DNA from: Patiria pectinifera
Taxonomy: Eukaryota > Echinodermata > Asteroidea > Valvatida > Asterinidae
Direction: 5' to 3'
DNA: 64,000 nt
NCBI GenBank assembly: GCA_029964075.1
Contig: CM057138.1
Span: 12,704,932 to 12,768,931, forward strand
The number at the start of each line of letters is the position of its first letter. The first letter of the stretch is position 1. The notes beneath the pieces are model-generated. The model made no database searches, had not been told where the DNA came from, and worked only from the letters and a program-made list of their open reading frames with translations. This document shows positions 10,897-26,000 of this stretch, in pieces. The position numbers and the translations under genes are program-made.

Positions 10897-13800
10897 TACG
10901 GTATAACTAACCGGATGAATTTTTAGCTCTGTCAATAGATTCTGGATTTTGATTTCAATCCCAAAGTTGCTGAGTCATATGCTATTTTGATTTGTGCCCT
11001 CTTCGTGAAACAATCCCGCAATCAGCATTTAGGACATGATTCTCATTCAGCCGGTTAATTGTCGGCCATTCACGGATTTGTGCCCAACTGCAAACCAACT
11101 ACGAATTAGACTTCATGGGGCGGATTCATGGAAATTCCCAAAAACGTGTCACTTGACACAGCTGTGGAAATTACCTTCTTTTATGGTTTTCTTCAAAATG
11201 ACCATGCCAATACTGGCCCAGAAGGAATAATTTCACAGGACGTCTAGTGTCATACTATCTTTAAAACCAATTAAGTAAGCCTTTTCACAAGAATCAGGTG
11301 GATAATTTTGTGGATACACACAGTAGCTGCAGATGGTATACTACCTACACTGTATAAGGTTTGAACAACGAGAAAAAGGAGTGCCTTCAATTTGGAATGC
11401 AAGACTTGTGCAGGAACTCGTTTCAATGACTCATGCTTTTCCTTGGGCCAAAGTTCCTTTCGTCAATACTCCATTGCGCATTTGCCCTTTCCTGCCATGA
11501 CCTGTTGTCATTTCTTTCTTTTTTTAGTTCTAAGACTTGAAAAGGGAAAGCCTGGAGCCGGCATCATTTATGGGTCAACTCATGCATGTGTAAGCAGGGG
11601 TCCAATTTCATACAGCTGCAATGCAGAAATTTCTGCATAAACATCTTTCTTACTCTGACAAACCTTGTTCTAAGGGTCTACTGGTACTTTCAATCTAGAG
11701 ACAACACTAGACCCTGGGAGGGTACTTGGCTACCTGTATTCTGATCCGATCATGCATCGGCAATGGATTTATGTTGTGTACAGTGATTTTATTTTCAAAC
11801 ATGTGTAACTGTAAGTGAAGGTTCATTGTGATCCTCCTTCCTAAAACAATTCTCCCATTTCAAATGTACTAATTATCCTAACGGGCAAGATCGTCAAACT
11901 AGAACTTTGGGGAAAAAAAATTCATTGCCATCTGCCCTTCCATTCATGTTTTTACTTTTTTTACGAAAAACAAATGGAATTTACATGTACTTTTGCTGGT
12001 CCCATCACGAACTGAAACTGTACTTAGGTAATGGGGCTTCAACCAGTTTTGTTTTGTCTTCATTCTTTCATGCTCATGTGGATTTATTTTCTGCTGTTCT
12101 TTCAAACACAACAAAGCATGAACATGTATTTGTGCTATAGCCTACAACAGTGCTGAGCACATTTGTGGGTTTATTTGTTAACAATGAGAATTTGGCCTGA
12201 TGATCGTCACTCCAGGGACACAAGGCCAGAAAGCTGTCTTCCCACCTAGACAAAAATATTTTTAAGATTCTTTTTTCAATTTCTTTTCCCTTTTGAAAAT
12301 CATCATTTCTCTTCTTCACGTTCTCTTGCCAATTCCATCCTCAACCTGCTACGTGTTTACATGACCAACTATAAACACCAGGCAAAAAGTAACCCCTGCA
12401 AAAGTGGTGAAGCAATGAAGTCTGAAAATGAAATTTGACGAGCTTACGGCGACCAACAATATTGATTTGAATTGGCAGGGGGGGGGGGGATTTCAGGCAT
12501 ACTAATACTAGCTGTGAAACGATTTCCAATTCCAAACTGTCCCCCGAGGATTGTTTAAGATTCACCAGCTGCCTCAAATGCATGGATTTGTTTTTCTACT
12601 TTTCTGTCCTGGCAGACCTTAAGGATTATTTTCTGTTACTCTTCATCTAGTTTTATTTTTATTTCCTGTATATTTATGAAATTGCTTCCTTCCTTTTAAT
12701 TTTTTTTTTTACAGAGATAGCGTAATAATCTTTTATTACTACATTTGATACTTCTCATTAAGCCTACATAAATTTATGTAACTTTCCTGGCATTTACAGG
12801 TACTAGGGATCATTTGCTTTTTATTATTTTGTATTTTTTTCCGTTTCAAGCAACAAAACCTGTTGTGGTTTCAGCTCTGTGGATACTCAACATTTGGGAA
12901 AACGGAGAATACATGGAAAATGTTTGGGGTGTCGTCACTTCCGTTGCTAATCGGTGCCCTAGCCTCTATAGGGCACCCTTCGCAGGGTACAAAATGTATT
13001 TGACGCAGTCCTAATTTCACTTTGAGCTAGGTTTCTGTCATTACATCGTTGCCATGATCTGCATTGAGGCCCCCAGCCTGTTTCAATGTATTTGTTTAAA
13101 ACCAGTTAAGCACTTACATGTATTTATTGCCTGATACATTGTACATACCAGTACATGCATGCATCACTCATTAACTGCTAGAGCATTTAATGACATTGTC
13201 AAATATGATTACCACACCTTAAGTATTTAATGCCTGGTTAACTGACCAATTCGCTGTTTGACACTTTCATAACCCCCGTTACTCACTGACCATGCATGCC
13301 AAATATTTCACTAATGATGTCAAGTTGAAACATCTGGCTGATAGCTTGTTAAAAAAAAAAGTGGCCAAACAGTGTTTTTGCATCATCAAGGTGTGAAACC
13401 AGCTTCTTGGAGGTTGACTAGCCTGGGGCCCTTTCACTCCTGGGAGAAAATGACCTGGAAAATATCTCTTTATCCTAAATTCATAAATACCTCAGACAGT
13501 TTAGCTATTCCTATTGATCGAGAGCCTGTCCCATGGCCGGTCTTAAACGGATGATAAAGACATGGCTAGCAGGTCTTAAACACTTTTCCAGTGTCACAAT
13601 AAAATGTGGACTCCTATAAATCCAGTGCCTCTTACCGTTTCATTGGTTGAGCGTTCACAATCCTCACGTAGGCATGCGCAACACTACCAGCGAGTCAGAA
13701 TTTTATAGTTCTAAATTTAAAACACAACGCCCCAGTTGCGTTCTGCGCGACATCACGCAGAACATGCAACGCGCGCGTCAGTCTCCATAAAAGGGTTGTT

Positions 13801-16780
13801 TACATCTTACTCGCCAGCTGAACACTTTATTATTTTGCTAGAGGGATGTTTCAAAAAGCATGAAGTGAAGTGAGGCCTCACTGATTTACTAACTGACAGT
13901 CGCTTGTGATTTTGGTTACCTATTTATTTACTATTTGGTTTATTAGTTTGCAGTGGCGTCTTGATGGTTCGATGCACTTGGGAGAAGAATGCATTAATGT
14001 ACCACTAGCCTTTAGAACTGAAATTGTAAAACTAATTTTTGAGAAAATGACATTTAAAAATCCTGCTGTTACGTGTACATCCTGTTGTGCTACAGTGAAT
14101 GAACAGTCAAAAATGTGATGAAAATACTTAGGTTTTAAAGATGTTTGATACAGAAAAAACAAATTACAGAAAGACCTGTACAAAGGGTGAAAAAAATAAA
14201 ATGGAAACCAAACACCCAAATTATATTTCCTTTTTTATTGAAATACCCTGTACATGTACATGTACGTAGCATCAAACATAATAATGACTGGAAGTTGTTG
14301 ACAGTTGTAGAAACAAGTATTCTGTGTCATTTTCTTAACATTCCAAACATTCAAAATACACAAAAATACTGCCTTTTTTAAGAAACAGGTTGTAGGGTCA
14401 TTGCGTTTAAATGATGAGTTTCTTTGAACGGATTGAGCAATTTCAGTAACATTTTTTTTTATTTAAAAGTAGCTGATGAAATTGGCTTTCCAGTCATTAT
14501 TATGTTATAATTTTTTTTCAATTATGAAATATATTGTTGGGGTTTGGGTTCCGCTTTTTTTTGTTTTTAATTCCCCCTGTAGAACAGGATTTACAGACTA
14601 AGGTTCACCTACATGTAGACACAAATACTCAACCACACCTTTAAATATTGGCTATGCCCCAACGTATTGCAAAATGGCAAGTTTCCGACTTTTAAGCTCA
14701 TCCCATGGTGACAGGCCATGTTACTAATCTCTCATGAAAACCCAAGCCGTACAGAGGGGAAAGGATTTTCAAATGGAAAGCTTGTGGCCTACAGGGCTCT
14801 GACTATTTTCAATGTGGCCTTCCTCTGGTTACATGTATCATACAGAACCAGACAGTTGAGTCAAATCGCAAACTCCAGGCGCAGTTCTTGCCAAATTCAC
14901 TACCTGGCATTTTTTAAAAGTCAGCCTGCAATAACTTTGAGTGTGAAAGGGCCTAAGAATAGGCTACCTTGCCTGCAGATTCATCCATTTTTTAATGGGA
15001 ACCACCGTACAAGGGCATGATGACAAAATAAAAAAAATCCCAAATTGAAACTCATCTTTTGTATTGCATCTGTCAATATCACACTTGAATTACTTGCTAA
15101 ACACTGCTAAAAATGATTTTCTTACATTTTTAATATATGAAATATTTCTTGTATCACGAATTTTTTTTTTATCCCACTCCCTAGAGTAAGACAAGAAAAT
15201 TTTTCTTGAAATAATTTTTTTTTTGAAATTTTAAGAATACCATTTTTAGCAGTGAAATTAAAAATGTGCCTATTTTTGAGCAAATTACGGTACATGTAGG
15301 GTGCAGCGAGGACAACACCATTATGTGGGAACCAACTAGGGCTGTCCATTTCCAAATAATTAGGTATTTGATTACTCGCAAAGTTCTGTGTTTGACCAAA
15401 TATTCGGATATTCCAAGCTGCCAGCTGCACCATGCGTGCCGCGCCGGTCAAAAGTTGCATGCAGAGCATGCCAGTTACAATTTGCATGCAGCAATCGATA
15501 TGGAGTGTTTTGTCTTTTAAGTTTTTTAATGACTGTCAAGGGGCTTAGGATTCCCTCGACAAAAAAAAGTGGCACCTGACAATAAAATGCCGCAAGTTTA
15601 TGATAATGTAACATCACAGTCATGTGTGTACCCGTATTTGCGTGAATTTTTTTTGTGTATTTAAATATATTTATATTCAAAGCAGCAAAAAGCTAATCAA
15701 ATATTCGGTTGATGATCAAACATTTGAATATTCAAATATTCGGTTTATAGTGTAGGCCTACAAGCCTAATAATATTAATAAATTGGAAAAAAAAAAGGTA
15801 GTGTAGATCTGCGTCTGTCACGCCGGCAGTTCCTCAGTGAATGCATACGTGTATATATATAGCAGTATTACAAAGCCTATCCAAGTACATGGCCTATATT
15901 TACGGGTGTATATAAACACAACAATGATATCAAAATACCGCAGATACTGGTAAACCACAGATACCGGTATGTTAATGTATAACCACAAAATGTCAGCGGG
16001 TGTAGAACATGTGGTTTTTTGACTTGGGAGATTGATACTGGTACAAGTACATGTACATGTACATGTACCAGTTTCAGTATGTGCTAAATGTCTTTAGATA
16101 AACAGTATACAATATATATTTTTGTAGCACAACTGTCACAGCAGGCACAGTCACCCCCATGATGTTTACACACAGCATACAAAAGCCCCACATTTTGTGG
16201 ATGACTGAACACACCAAAAAGCCTTTACCAACAATACCTACAGGTGTACATACCGGTAGGTGTACAATGTACGGTATGTTTGTATGCTGCACAGTAGAAC
16301 TAGAAGTCAAACCACAAAACCAAAAAAAGTACTTTTAAAGATAGAAGCCACAAAAACAACCTTGACCCAGTTTCTGGCTCGCAAATGCTTGTGTGTACAG
16401 AACTAAAAGATTTGATTCCTACCAGTACCTGTACACGTACATGTTACCACTATGGTACCGGTATCTATCATTGGTATGCATACCTTGTAAGTGTTTACTC
16501 ACTCCTATGCCAATATAATGTTTACAAGTTAATCCATCCCATTTTAGCACCTCTGACTGACAGTGGAGGTGTTAATAGCTCATTTCCATATAGCTGGCTG
16601 CAAATTGGCTTACCTGTATACTGATGACTTGCAGAGGATACCATAGGCTTATGGTTAGAAGCTGCAAGGTGTGTGACCATGCAGTGATGTACATGTGCAT
16701 GTACCGGTATGGCTGTTAACGCATTTGGCATACATTGTAGATTGAAAATGTGTGGAAACCTTTGTCTAACCCTTTTTTAA
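10897..16780. other. Intron 2 sequence, no gene
   Basis: No convincing exon was found on either strand; all ORFs are short and unsupported. Contents noted: G run at about 12478-12489, degenerate CAAATATTCGG words at about 15340-15745, ACATGTAC words at 14248-14263 and 16040-16072, and the hairpin at 13735-13770 listed separately. Confidence 0.55.
13735..13770. other. GC-rich hairpin
   Basis: GTTGCGTTCTGCG is followed after a short loop by CGCAGAACATGCAAC, giving a stem with one 2-base bulge. It sits in a CpG-rich 150-bp island within AT-rich intron. Could be a MITE relic or a structured RNA element; no evidence separates these. Confidence 0.45.
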
Positions 16781-16799
16781 CAATTGAGGCAAGGGCAGA

Positions 16800-17065
16800 T
16801 ACAGAACACACATTTTTTTGGGGGGGGCCCAAAAAAACTCCCTCAAAGGGTCAACATTACGGCATGCAGTTCAGGCCCAAAACAAATTTTGGATTCTAGA
16901 TGCACTGTGGTGCGATCTGCACAATTTCTGACCACTTTAACCATTTTTTTTTTGAGGAAAAGATAGTGGTGTACCCAGTGCCTGCCTTTATTGCGACGTC
17001 ACAAAAAAACCTAAAAGGTTTTTTTTTGGGGGGGGGGGCCATGGCCCCCCTGGATCCACCCTTGA
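16800..17065. repeat. G-run repeat fragment
   Basis: Contains two poly-G tracts (16819-16827, 17029-17038); the second is followed by CCATGGCCCCCCTGGATCC. Similar GGGGCCATGGC-type stretches occur at about 40780-40850 and 48960-49280, so this is probably a fragment of a dispersed element. Boundaries are not defined. Confidence 0.4.
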
Positions 17066-20000
17066 CAAGAGGTACACGTATCACATTTCTTGAGAAAGTT
17101 GGCCCAGACCCAATTCAGAATTCAATCTTCTCCAATCGTCATGTCTGGATCATGCCGCATCAAATCCACACTCAATTTGCCTCCCCACAAATCAATTTAA
17201 GGCCGCAATTAAAGCCCGTTAAGAAGCTGTTTCCCTGGCCAATTATCCAAGCAAATCTAATTCCAGACCACAGACAGTATGCAGATGAGGCCTGGACAAT
17301 CTGTGATGGAGCCCTGCAGCTATTGTATGCATACCGATGCGTCATCTTCAGAGGCTGGTGAGGAGGTATACCCATTTCAATGCTTCCAGCAATGGAATTA
17401 TTAATTTGTTTTTATTCCCATTGAGACCAGGCTCTTCAAATGTTATGACTGTCCTTGAATATTAAAAAAAAAATCTAATACAGAACACTTTTAAAAATGG
17501 GATTTGTCCTAAAAAATACATAAATTACTTTTAACAGAATCACAACCTTAAGACAATGTGGACAATAACATGTATACCCGAATCAGAAATGTTCAGGTTA
17601 ATTAAATTTGAAACAGTTTACAGAAAGATGTAGGTTTTGTATATATGTTTAAAGTTTTGAAGCATACAGTTTTAATTTAACAAAATGTGCAGTGTAAAAA
17701 TGTTTATTAAAAAAAAACACGAGGAAAACTTGTGCTTCTTTTATCTGGAGATGCAGAGTTGCTTTTATCTGGAGATGCAGAGTTGAGATCATCACTAGCT
17801 GTACCTGTGAGACAATACAGCTAGATTGCTTTTAAGGGTCGAAATGGGTCAGCGGGAAATGCTGCAATTCCCACGTGGCTGTGAAAAGAAGGTTAATGTT
17901 GCAGGACGGGAACTGACTGTAAACTCTTGAACTGAAGTGAATCGTGAGAAATATAACTACATGTAATGGTCAGAAAAACTGATCCGATCCAGTCTCTTTA
18001 GGACTCAAACTGACATTTGCGATTCAGATTTTTCAAGAGAGGCTAAAAGTTCTGCAATGAGTCATCCTGCAATCTGTAATTCAACTCGCTGTGATCTAGG
18101 CCATGCAGCATTATCGCTACAGGCTTGCATAGCAATCAGGTTTCTGGCCAGTGGTTGGAATAGTCTGGTTCCCAGACCAAATGATCCGAACTGACAAATA
18201 TAACATGTTGGTCAGGAAGCCACCATGACTAAAAGTAAACATGACCGAAAAAAAACAGACAGGATCCCACCCGCTTCTATTAATGTCCGAAGTTTACAGA
18301 GTACACTTCGTTGACACTGGGATACCGGTACATGTATTCGTAACACCTTGGATATTACCTGTAAAATAGTTGTTATTTTATGCCAGTGTCATGCTTGTTA
18401 TCAGTTTGAAATTTCTGAGTTCTTCAATTCATTGTAAGAATTTAATAACATTTCAATGCCAGGCGTATTGCAATATCATGTACACGTGGATTATACTGTG
18501 CATGACATTGTAGACATTGCGCCTCATGTACGGTACATACCGTACACACATACCGGTACAATGTACATTGTACTCACTGGTACGCCGCTATGAGGGCTGG
18601 GTTTTTCTGCATCATAATGTGACGGTAATATCTGACCTACCAGTACATGGATGATATCATCTTTCAGTCTGGAAACCAGACTATGGTTTTAATTGTTGTT
18701 GTGCAAGAAGCAAGTCGTGTTCACAATTTCTCCATGTTGGAAAGGTTCACCACTACACAACACATCTCCAAATTTCAGGTCACTGACATTGTGTCCCCCT
18801 CCCCCATTTTTGATTCAGCAGGAACATAAAATCCTAACAAGGGGCCAATATGGCCAAAGTAATTTTCATTTCGTTCGGCCATGCATATAACCGGCTGCTA
18901 CAATGTATGACGAGGTTGGGGTCTCCAAAGTCTTTCTTAAAAACTTGGCAAAACCAAAGCATACAACTATCCCCCATATCACTTTTTCTTCCTTCCATTC
19001 TTCATCAGTACAAATTCCACCCCAAATCTGCGACCTCAGTGTAAACACAGCACCTTGGAATGTGGGTCAATTGCCCAGCAGGGCCCCCCACCAAAAACAG
19101 TTTAGGACATTCTTGTCCTCATCAGGTTACCCCTTTGGTTAGAGGAGTACCCCCTATGGGGAAACCCCTAGGCTCTCTGCAGGCCCCTGCATGGTGGTTA
19201 AGCATGATTGATTATCTTGCTGTGGAATCTGGAGGCTTTCAGGGCCACCAGAAAAAAAGGGTATGTGGCAATAATACAATGGTTTTGGCTAGCCAGTCAC
19301 CACTGTATTGTGGGCTAGGATGCTGTGAAAAACTGAATGGGGAGGTACTGGTACTGGTGTGAATGAACTTGATGACTTTATCACACTTGCCAGGTCTAGA
19401 ACTTTAACATTGACATACATGTAGGGCAATAAACTCATCTGTAGCAACTTTCGAAATGTGCCTGCAAATCTATTGAGGAAGTAATAACAAGGAAAGTATA
19501 AAGGAAAACTGACTGTGTGAATTTAATACACAAGAGCCTGCGACAAAGTTTGAAAACTGTAAGAGAAACCCAGGAAAAAGGCAATAAGTTTTCTACTTGA
19601 AAACTATCTACATGTACATGTACATTGTACATAAAATTATCAAATGAGGCAATATACATGTACAATGTACCGGTACAAGTACATTTGTACGGTACATCTT
19701 CATTTAGACAAATTCGGTAAACAAAATTAGAAGTCATTTTTCAGGTGTCACCAAGTTGGCGCACACGCAGCACTTGTTCTAAAAGACAAAGCCAGTGCGC
19801 ATCTTACTAACACTACTGGTCCAAGGAGCCTGGAGTGTGCGGGTATTACATGCACATGAGTCTGGAGCCATCTCAGAAACTAGTCTGAATGAGCTTTCCT
19901 AAAACTCTGCATTAAAACAAAAATTTGTTTTCATACAGATATTAGCACATGAACATCTTCACTTATTATGAGTAAGAAGGCAAAAAGCAGAAATATGGGG

Positions 20001-23000
20001 GAAAACACAGTAAATCTCCATTTTGAAGTTGATTAAATACAATGTTAGTAAGGTGAGGCAATTCATGAACTTTCCCTAAACTTAGAAACTCTGCAATGTT
20101 GGCAACAAAAAATCTTCCTTTCGTTTGTTTTTTTTCACAACATTCACATCTGGCATTGTGCTTAATAAGAAAAGTACAGAATCAGAAATATGGGGAAAAA
20201 AACAAACAGCATGACTTTTTCACAAATTATTAAAAGTCCCACCTCTTACAAAAACAGACACTGTCCCAAAGTCACAGAATTGTACCATGAATTTTTCTTC
20301 ATGAGTCAAACTCATTTGGCATACAATCCATCGTTGGGCTCAAGTGTGTCACGTTTTAATAACAAAGCACAAATAATTCCAAGCACGCACAATTGGACCC
20401 ACAAACCGCACAAAGTCACCAATAATACTTTAATAGGATTGTCATGGCTCTCAATTTCACGCACGACTGCATGTTAAATGCGGTCAAAATAATCCACACA
20501 TTTGAGGAGTCATGTGGAAATAAAAATAATAAAGTTTACAATTCATGTTCAACAAGGCCAGCCAAGCGGTCAAAATAAATCAGGGGACTGTTTTTAACAG
20601 TTGAGTGCTCCCTGCCTTCATAAGGCAGGATTGACTGGCTGTGATTGTTATGAAATCTGAAGGTACCGGTACATATGTACCGGTACATGTACACTGCATG
20701 CTGTGAGATTGATAAGCCTGTGCCTATCAGTTACCTGCTTTTGTCTGTAACTGATGGAATTTGACTGTCACAGTGTCTACAGGAAATACATACGGTAGAT
20801 GCACATTTGTACCGGTATGATCTGACTGTTGGTGACTACCATGTACCGTAAAAGGCATGGCAGGGGAACAGGATTGAATGTTTGACTCTGTGATTACTGA
20901 TCAAACAAAAGAAGGGCTATTACTACATGTGGGGTAGGCTATTTATAAAGCATGCTGTGTCCACTCAGGTAGCTACTCAGTCATACCAGTACTACTACAT
21001 AATTATGTGCATTATAATTCCTTGATGGATCAATTGCATGCTACCTGTAGGCTGAGTTTTGAGTGATGCAGGGAGTAAAGGGCAGGGCAGTTTGGGGTGG
21101 TACATGTCGGTACATTCACTAAATGGTTAACACACCGGTACATGTACCGGGTATACCAGTATGTAACACATTAAATGGTTTATGGTTTGCATCAAACAAG
21201 GTGGTTTTAATAAGAATGTTACGCAAGAATTAATTAATAGCATTATTTATGGGGAAGGGGGAAGCTACAATGTATACTTGGATTCAATTACATACGAGAT
21301 TTTTCACTTTACTTTTTAATTTTCTGCCAACAATTTTTTGTTTTTTGGACTGCTTATGGTATGGTTTGCACAGTGCACTTTTATAAAACTGTGCTTTACA
21401 TTTTCTGCACAATGTTTTTTTTTAAATTTAAATGGGTTTAAAGAAATTGTTCAGGTTTTAATCTTATGGTTTATAAAAATGCCATTCTTGTTTTGTTTTT
21501 TTAACATACTGAGTATCAATATCCTTAAATCCTGAATACAAGCAAAAAGAGTTACATTAGATGTACTGCACTGTGTAGTGCTATCATTTTAATTACCGGT
21601 GTACACAAACACTATGTATCTGTGTACTAAATTACATGCGAGACATTTCAATTTAAAGGTCATCACAGTTCATACTACGGTAGCAACATCAAAGGACAAA
21701 CGTAATTTGGGTACATTCATGGACAGGACAGAGTTCGTGATGCAGCACGGCCTTCGTTGAGGAAATTCTAATTTATTAGAGCCCTTTTTCGCAAGGCTGT
21801 TATATGTATGTTAGTTAGTCATCGGTCCAAATATAGAAACTGCCAGCCATTAACCTGCACAAGCCAACATTGAATAGGACTATAGGATGCATACATTTTA
21901 AAGGTGTATTTTAGAGGGCGCACTTTTTTAGGCTCTAATATTAATTTTCAAATCAATGTACCGGTATGTATTTTTTAATAACTAACTAGTTTTTAATGTC
22001 CTGTAATTTGTATTGTTTTAATCCAGGGCCCCCAGGGAGAACAGTTCTTGAATAACTGATGGGGCTCCCCTGCCAAAATAAAATGATAAATACATAAATA
22101 TATTTAATAAATAGATAAAATAAGAAAATTATGACATTGGTCTTTCAGTTTCACTCTGAAGTTAATTGGAAGCACTGATGAAAATACAGATACCGGTAGA
22201 TTGCACACCAGCCAAGCAAAACAAGTCTTGTCTACAATACTGGTACAAATGTGGGCAATACAATACATATTTGTACTGAATGTACACACGTACCATGTTT
22301 CAAAGTCTGTCCTCCAAGCCTGCACTACCGGTATGTAATCAATTTTCCAGTATATACACCGTATCTCCTTAACAAAGCTCTAATTAAATTAGATAAAACC
22401 CCACAACACTCCAGTTCAAGATAATGAAATAGCTCTAACATGCCATGCACACGCATGTACATGTAGCATACTCAACTTCAAGGATAGAGCAAACCGAAGA
22501 GAAAAATACAGATCTATAATTTCACAATATTTCTGCTACCTCCAAGGCCAACTTCCCAGCAGCCTAGATGGCTACTGAAGACCCACATTCCACCCAGGGC
22601 AACCTTGACACAGACAATGTTAGCAGTCCTGGTGACAAATCTCATCATCTGCATGCTTCACTTTAATAACTAGAGGACTGTGACTAGTGCCCAGTAGGAG
22701 TTCATGCCCTTATTTTTTTTTTCTTAGTTACATGTACATTGTAAATATCATGTAATCCTCAGTCATGGCATACAAAACCGGGCTGGATTATTTTCAGTTA
22801 TTCCAAAAATAACCAACCAAATTATTATCAAAATGCTTTCTTGGATTAAAGATCGTACTGGAATGGTACTAATAAACACCCATAAAATGATTTCAGTTTG
22901 GCTTGCTGTAATTTCAAAGAAATGAAGAAATGTACAAAATGTAGGTTAAATTTCAAACAATCAGTGGATTGACCGATTTGTGGAATTATCAAGAGTGCTA

Positions 23001-26000
23001 CTATATATTGGCGAAATTGAAATTTCTTGATCGAAACGCTGTGCAGGAGTTTTTAGTTTTCTTGAAAAGTGGAATACCCACTGAGCTGAGACTTCAACAG
23101 GTTACGTTTTAAACACTCTTCTTTGCATTGTTGTTATTAGAAATGAACAAAAAGGCATGCATGATTGCAAATGATCCCGCCTTTAAAAGGTCATGTTTAA
23201 ATGTTTCACAATGGAAAAAACTTTATTATACACCATTGTCAGAAGATAGTATGTACCTTCTGTTCAAACTTTCTGCTACATGTACTGACGCTGTTGCAAA
23301 TTTCCGGTGCAATGTAGAAAGATGTGGACCGTACAATGCTATCAAACTGATGTGGCTTCAACCAAAAAACCTTTCAGCGAACAAAATCTGATGCACCTCT
23401 CCACTTTTGGGTGCAAAAATTTACATGTACACATGTACATGTACATGTGTCTTTTTTTTTAATTAAAAGACGATAAATTTACAACCTTCTGCATATATAT
23501 GTGCACTGTATGTACAGTACCATAATTGACATAGTGTCAAAATTCACTCAACTCAAATCAGTCTCCCTCCCCTGCCCGAGCAAATTCACCCAATTATCAA
23601 ATTGTTTTTCCGCTGCTCATTCAGCCCCCTGTTTCTCAGCATCAAATGCACGCCTAGGGTGAAAACTGGGGATGACAGCAAGTCATGGGCTGCTGGCTTG
23701 AACATGTCTCTTGCAGCCTATCGCATGCACACCCAAGAGAGATGTCTTTACAAGGCACTGTATCCTTGCATCCATGCAATGACTGATGTGCGTGCTCTTG
23801 GGAGCATTACTGTCCAACTTAATAGATTCTCCGCTGAAAGACATTGCAAGTTTAAATTCATGAGAGGGGGTATTATTAAGCAAAAATGTCTGCAGGTTCA
23901 GAACTGATCCAACTTTTTTAAAAGGTACGTGTACCTGGTACATCCATGGGAACATTTGTTTTTGTGCATTTTGTTTTTCTGTTTTTGGTTTGAGACAACA
24001 AAATTTCTCATAAATTGTAAGAAGGGTGCAATGAAACTGCATTTGTTTTGACTTGTCCTGTTTGTGTTGGTCCCTTGTCTGTGTGTGTGTACATGTAACT
24101 TAAAGTGTACATGTACATGTACACACTTGTACTTCATTGTGTAGTTACATTGTAAGTTTAAGGAACAAATGTAATTAATATATATTTTTTTACACACAAT
24201 GGACTTCTCCACTTGACAAGCTTGCTTTTTGGAGAAGCCCACTGCTTAATCTTATCCGTTTATCTACCGGTACATGTACATGTGTATTTTTAATGTCTAA
24301 ACCTTTTCCCCTCAAAATTATTACATGTAAGTGGAAATAAATATGAATGAATGAATGAATTTAGAACAATTACATGTACATGTAACTTGTTGAAGTTTCA
24401 GCTAAGTTGAGCTACCGCAGGTTTACAGTAGAGTACTAAACAGAGAAAATGCATGCCCAATTTTTGGGGTCTCGTACCTGTAACTGGATTCTGTACATAT
24501 TAAGTGCCCATCAGGACACAGTTTCTAAGACTATACTTTCATTGAATAATTACTCAGGGTACGGTATTTAAATGCATGGTACCAATGTACAGGTATATAC
24601 CGGTACATACATGTACCGGTACGTACATGTATCTTCACTTTGAGCAAGGATTTCTCGTTATTTCAGTATACATGTATGTAAATTTCAGGGTATGCCTTTA
24701 AACAGCCACTGTGCATAATGTACATCATACAAGACATCATGGACTTTTCATGTCGATAAATAATTGCCAACGATCATGAGCGCAGATAGGTGTGCGCTCA
24801 CCCTCCAATTCTGTTTTCATTAAGTCACTCTCACTTGACTGCCAGCCTCAATTAACCCAGACAAGTCACGATCACCGACGCGACGGCGGCGTCAGCGCTC
24901 GTACAGAGGGGGGGTGGGGAGAGGGGTCTTGAGACTTCTACCAAAACGGAAGAACAGGGGAAATTGCCTCTATCAGCCAGCCGACGCTCTCCCGTAAAAA
25001 ATGCCATCCTCAGTCCCCTCGGGGGCAATGTGATATAATCTCCTTGCAATCCTATACACCGGCAATATTACTCCCTGCAAATTGTTATGACCAGTAGAAG
25101 GTTTCAGTGCAGCAGGATTCTCTGCGGCTCCGGTGGCAAGTGTTGGTTTCTGTTTTCACACCGCCGCTAAATAAATCCATTTGTGTGTCATAATATTGTG
25201 ATTCAGTTTCAGTTTTATTTTCCCAGGAAATAATCAAAGTTTTGTACAGCTTTCACATGATCACAGGATGTACCGGTACTTTTGAATGAGCTTTATTAAA
25301 ACATTAAGGGGGGAGGGGTCTGATAACAAAAGAAGGGGATGGGTTACAGACATTTGAGAACAAGGATAGTTTTCTCTTGAATCACTTTGATAAGAAAATA
25401 AAACCCGATTTTTTTTTTACCCCTCCAGGAGAAATAATGAAAATGGAGTCTATACAATTTTCAAAGAATACCGTACACGTATGCATGCAAATATGCAGGA
25501 CAAGTTTTTGAACAAACCATTTTTAAATTAAATGCCCTCAGTTGTGGGAAAAATGTCAGACATTAACGTGTACAATTTGTATCATTTGTAGATTTGTATA
25601 AATTTGTATTTGTATAAATACATGTACAATGTAACTTGTAAAAATATTATTTGCATTTCAGAAATTTAACAACTTATGCATGCAAATTAATAGAAAGCAA
25701 AACATTTTTAACGTTTGTAACAAACTTAAATATCAGTGTCATCAAACTAACAGTAATGTATTTAATTACCTTTAGGCTAACTGAAAAAAGGTTGGGTTTT
25801 TTTTTCACTGTCCATTGCAAGCCCAATTGAAGCATACAATGTACATGTACATGTAACATACAATGTACATGTACTGATGCCGAATTACATGTACTGTACT
25901 TTGTCTTTTTGTTCAGGTCTCAAAACTGCAGATTGACTGAGTAATTACATGTAAAGTGTGCACTTATTACAATAGCCACAGAAGGAGAATCAATAGTGGA

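Noticed and set aside
16800-17065. G-run stretches as quadruplex regulatory elements
   Set aside because: Similar runs recur in several repeat fragments in the window, so repeat origin is the simpler explanation.
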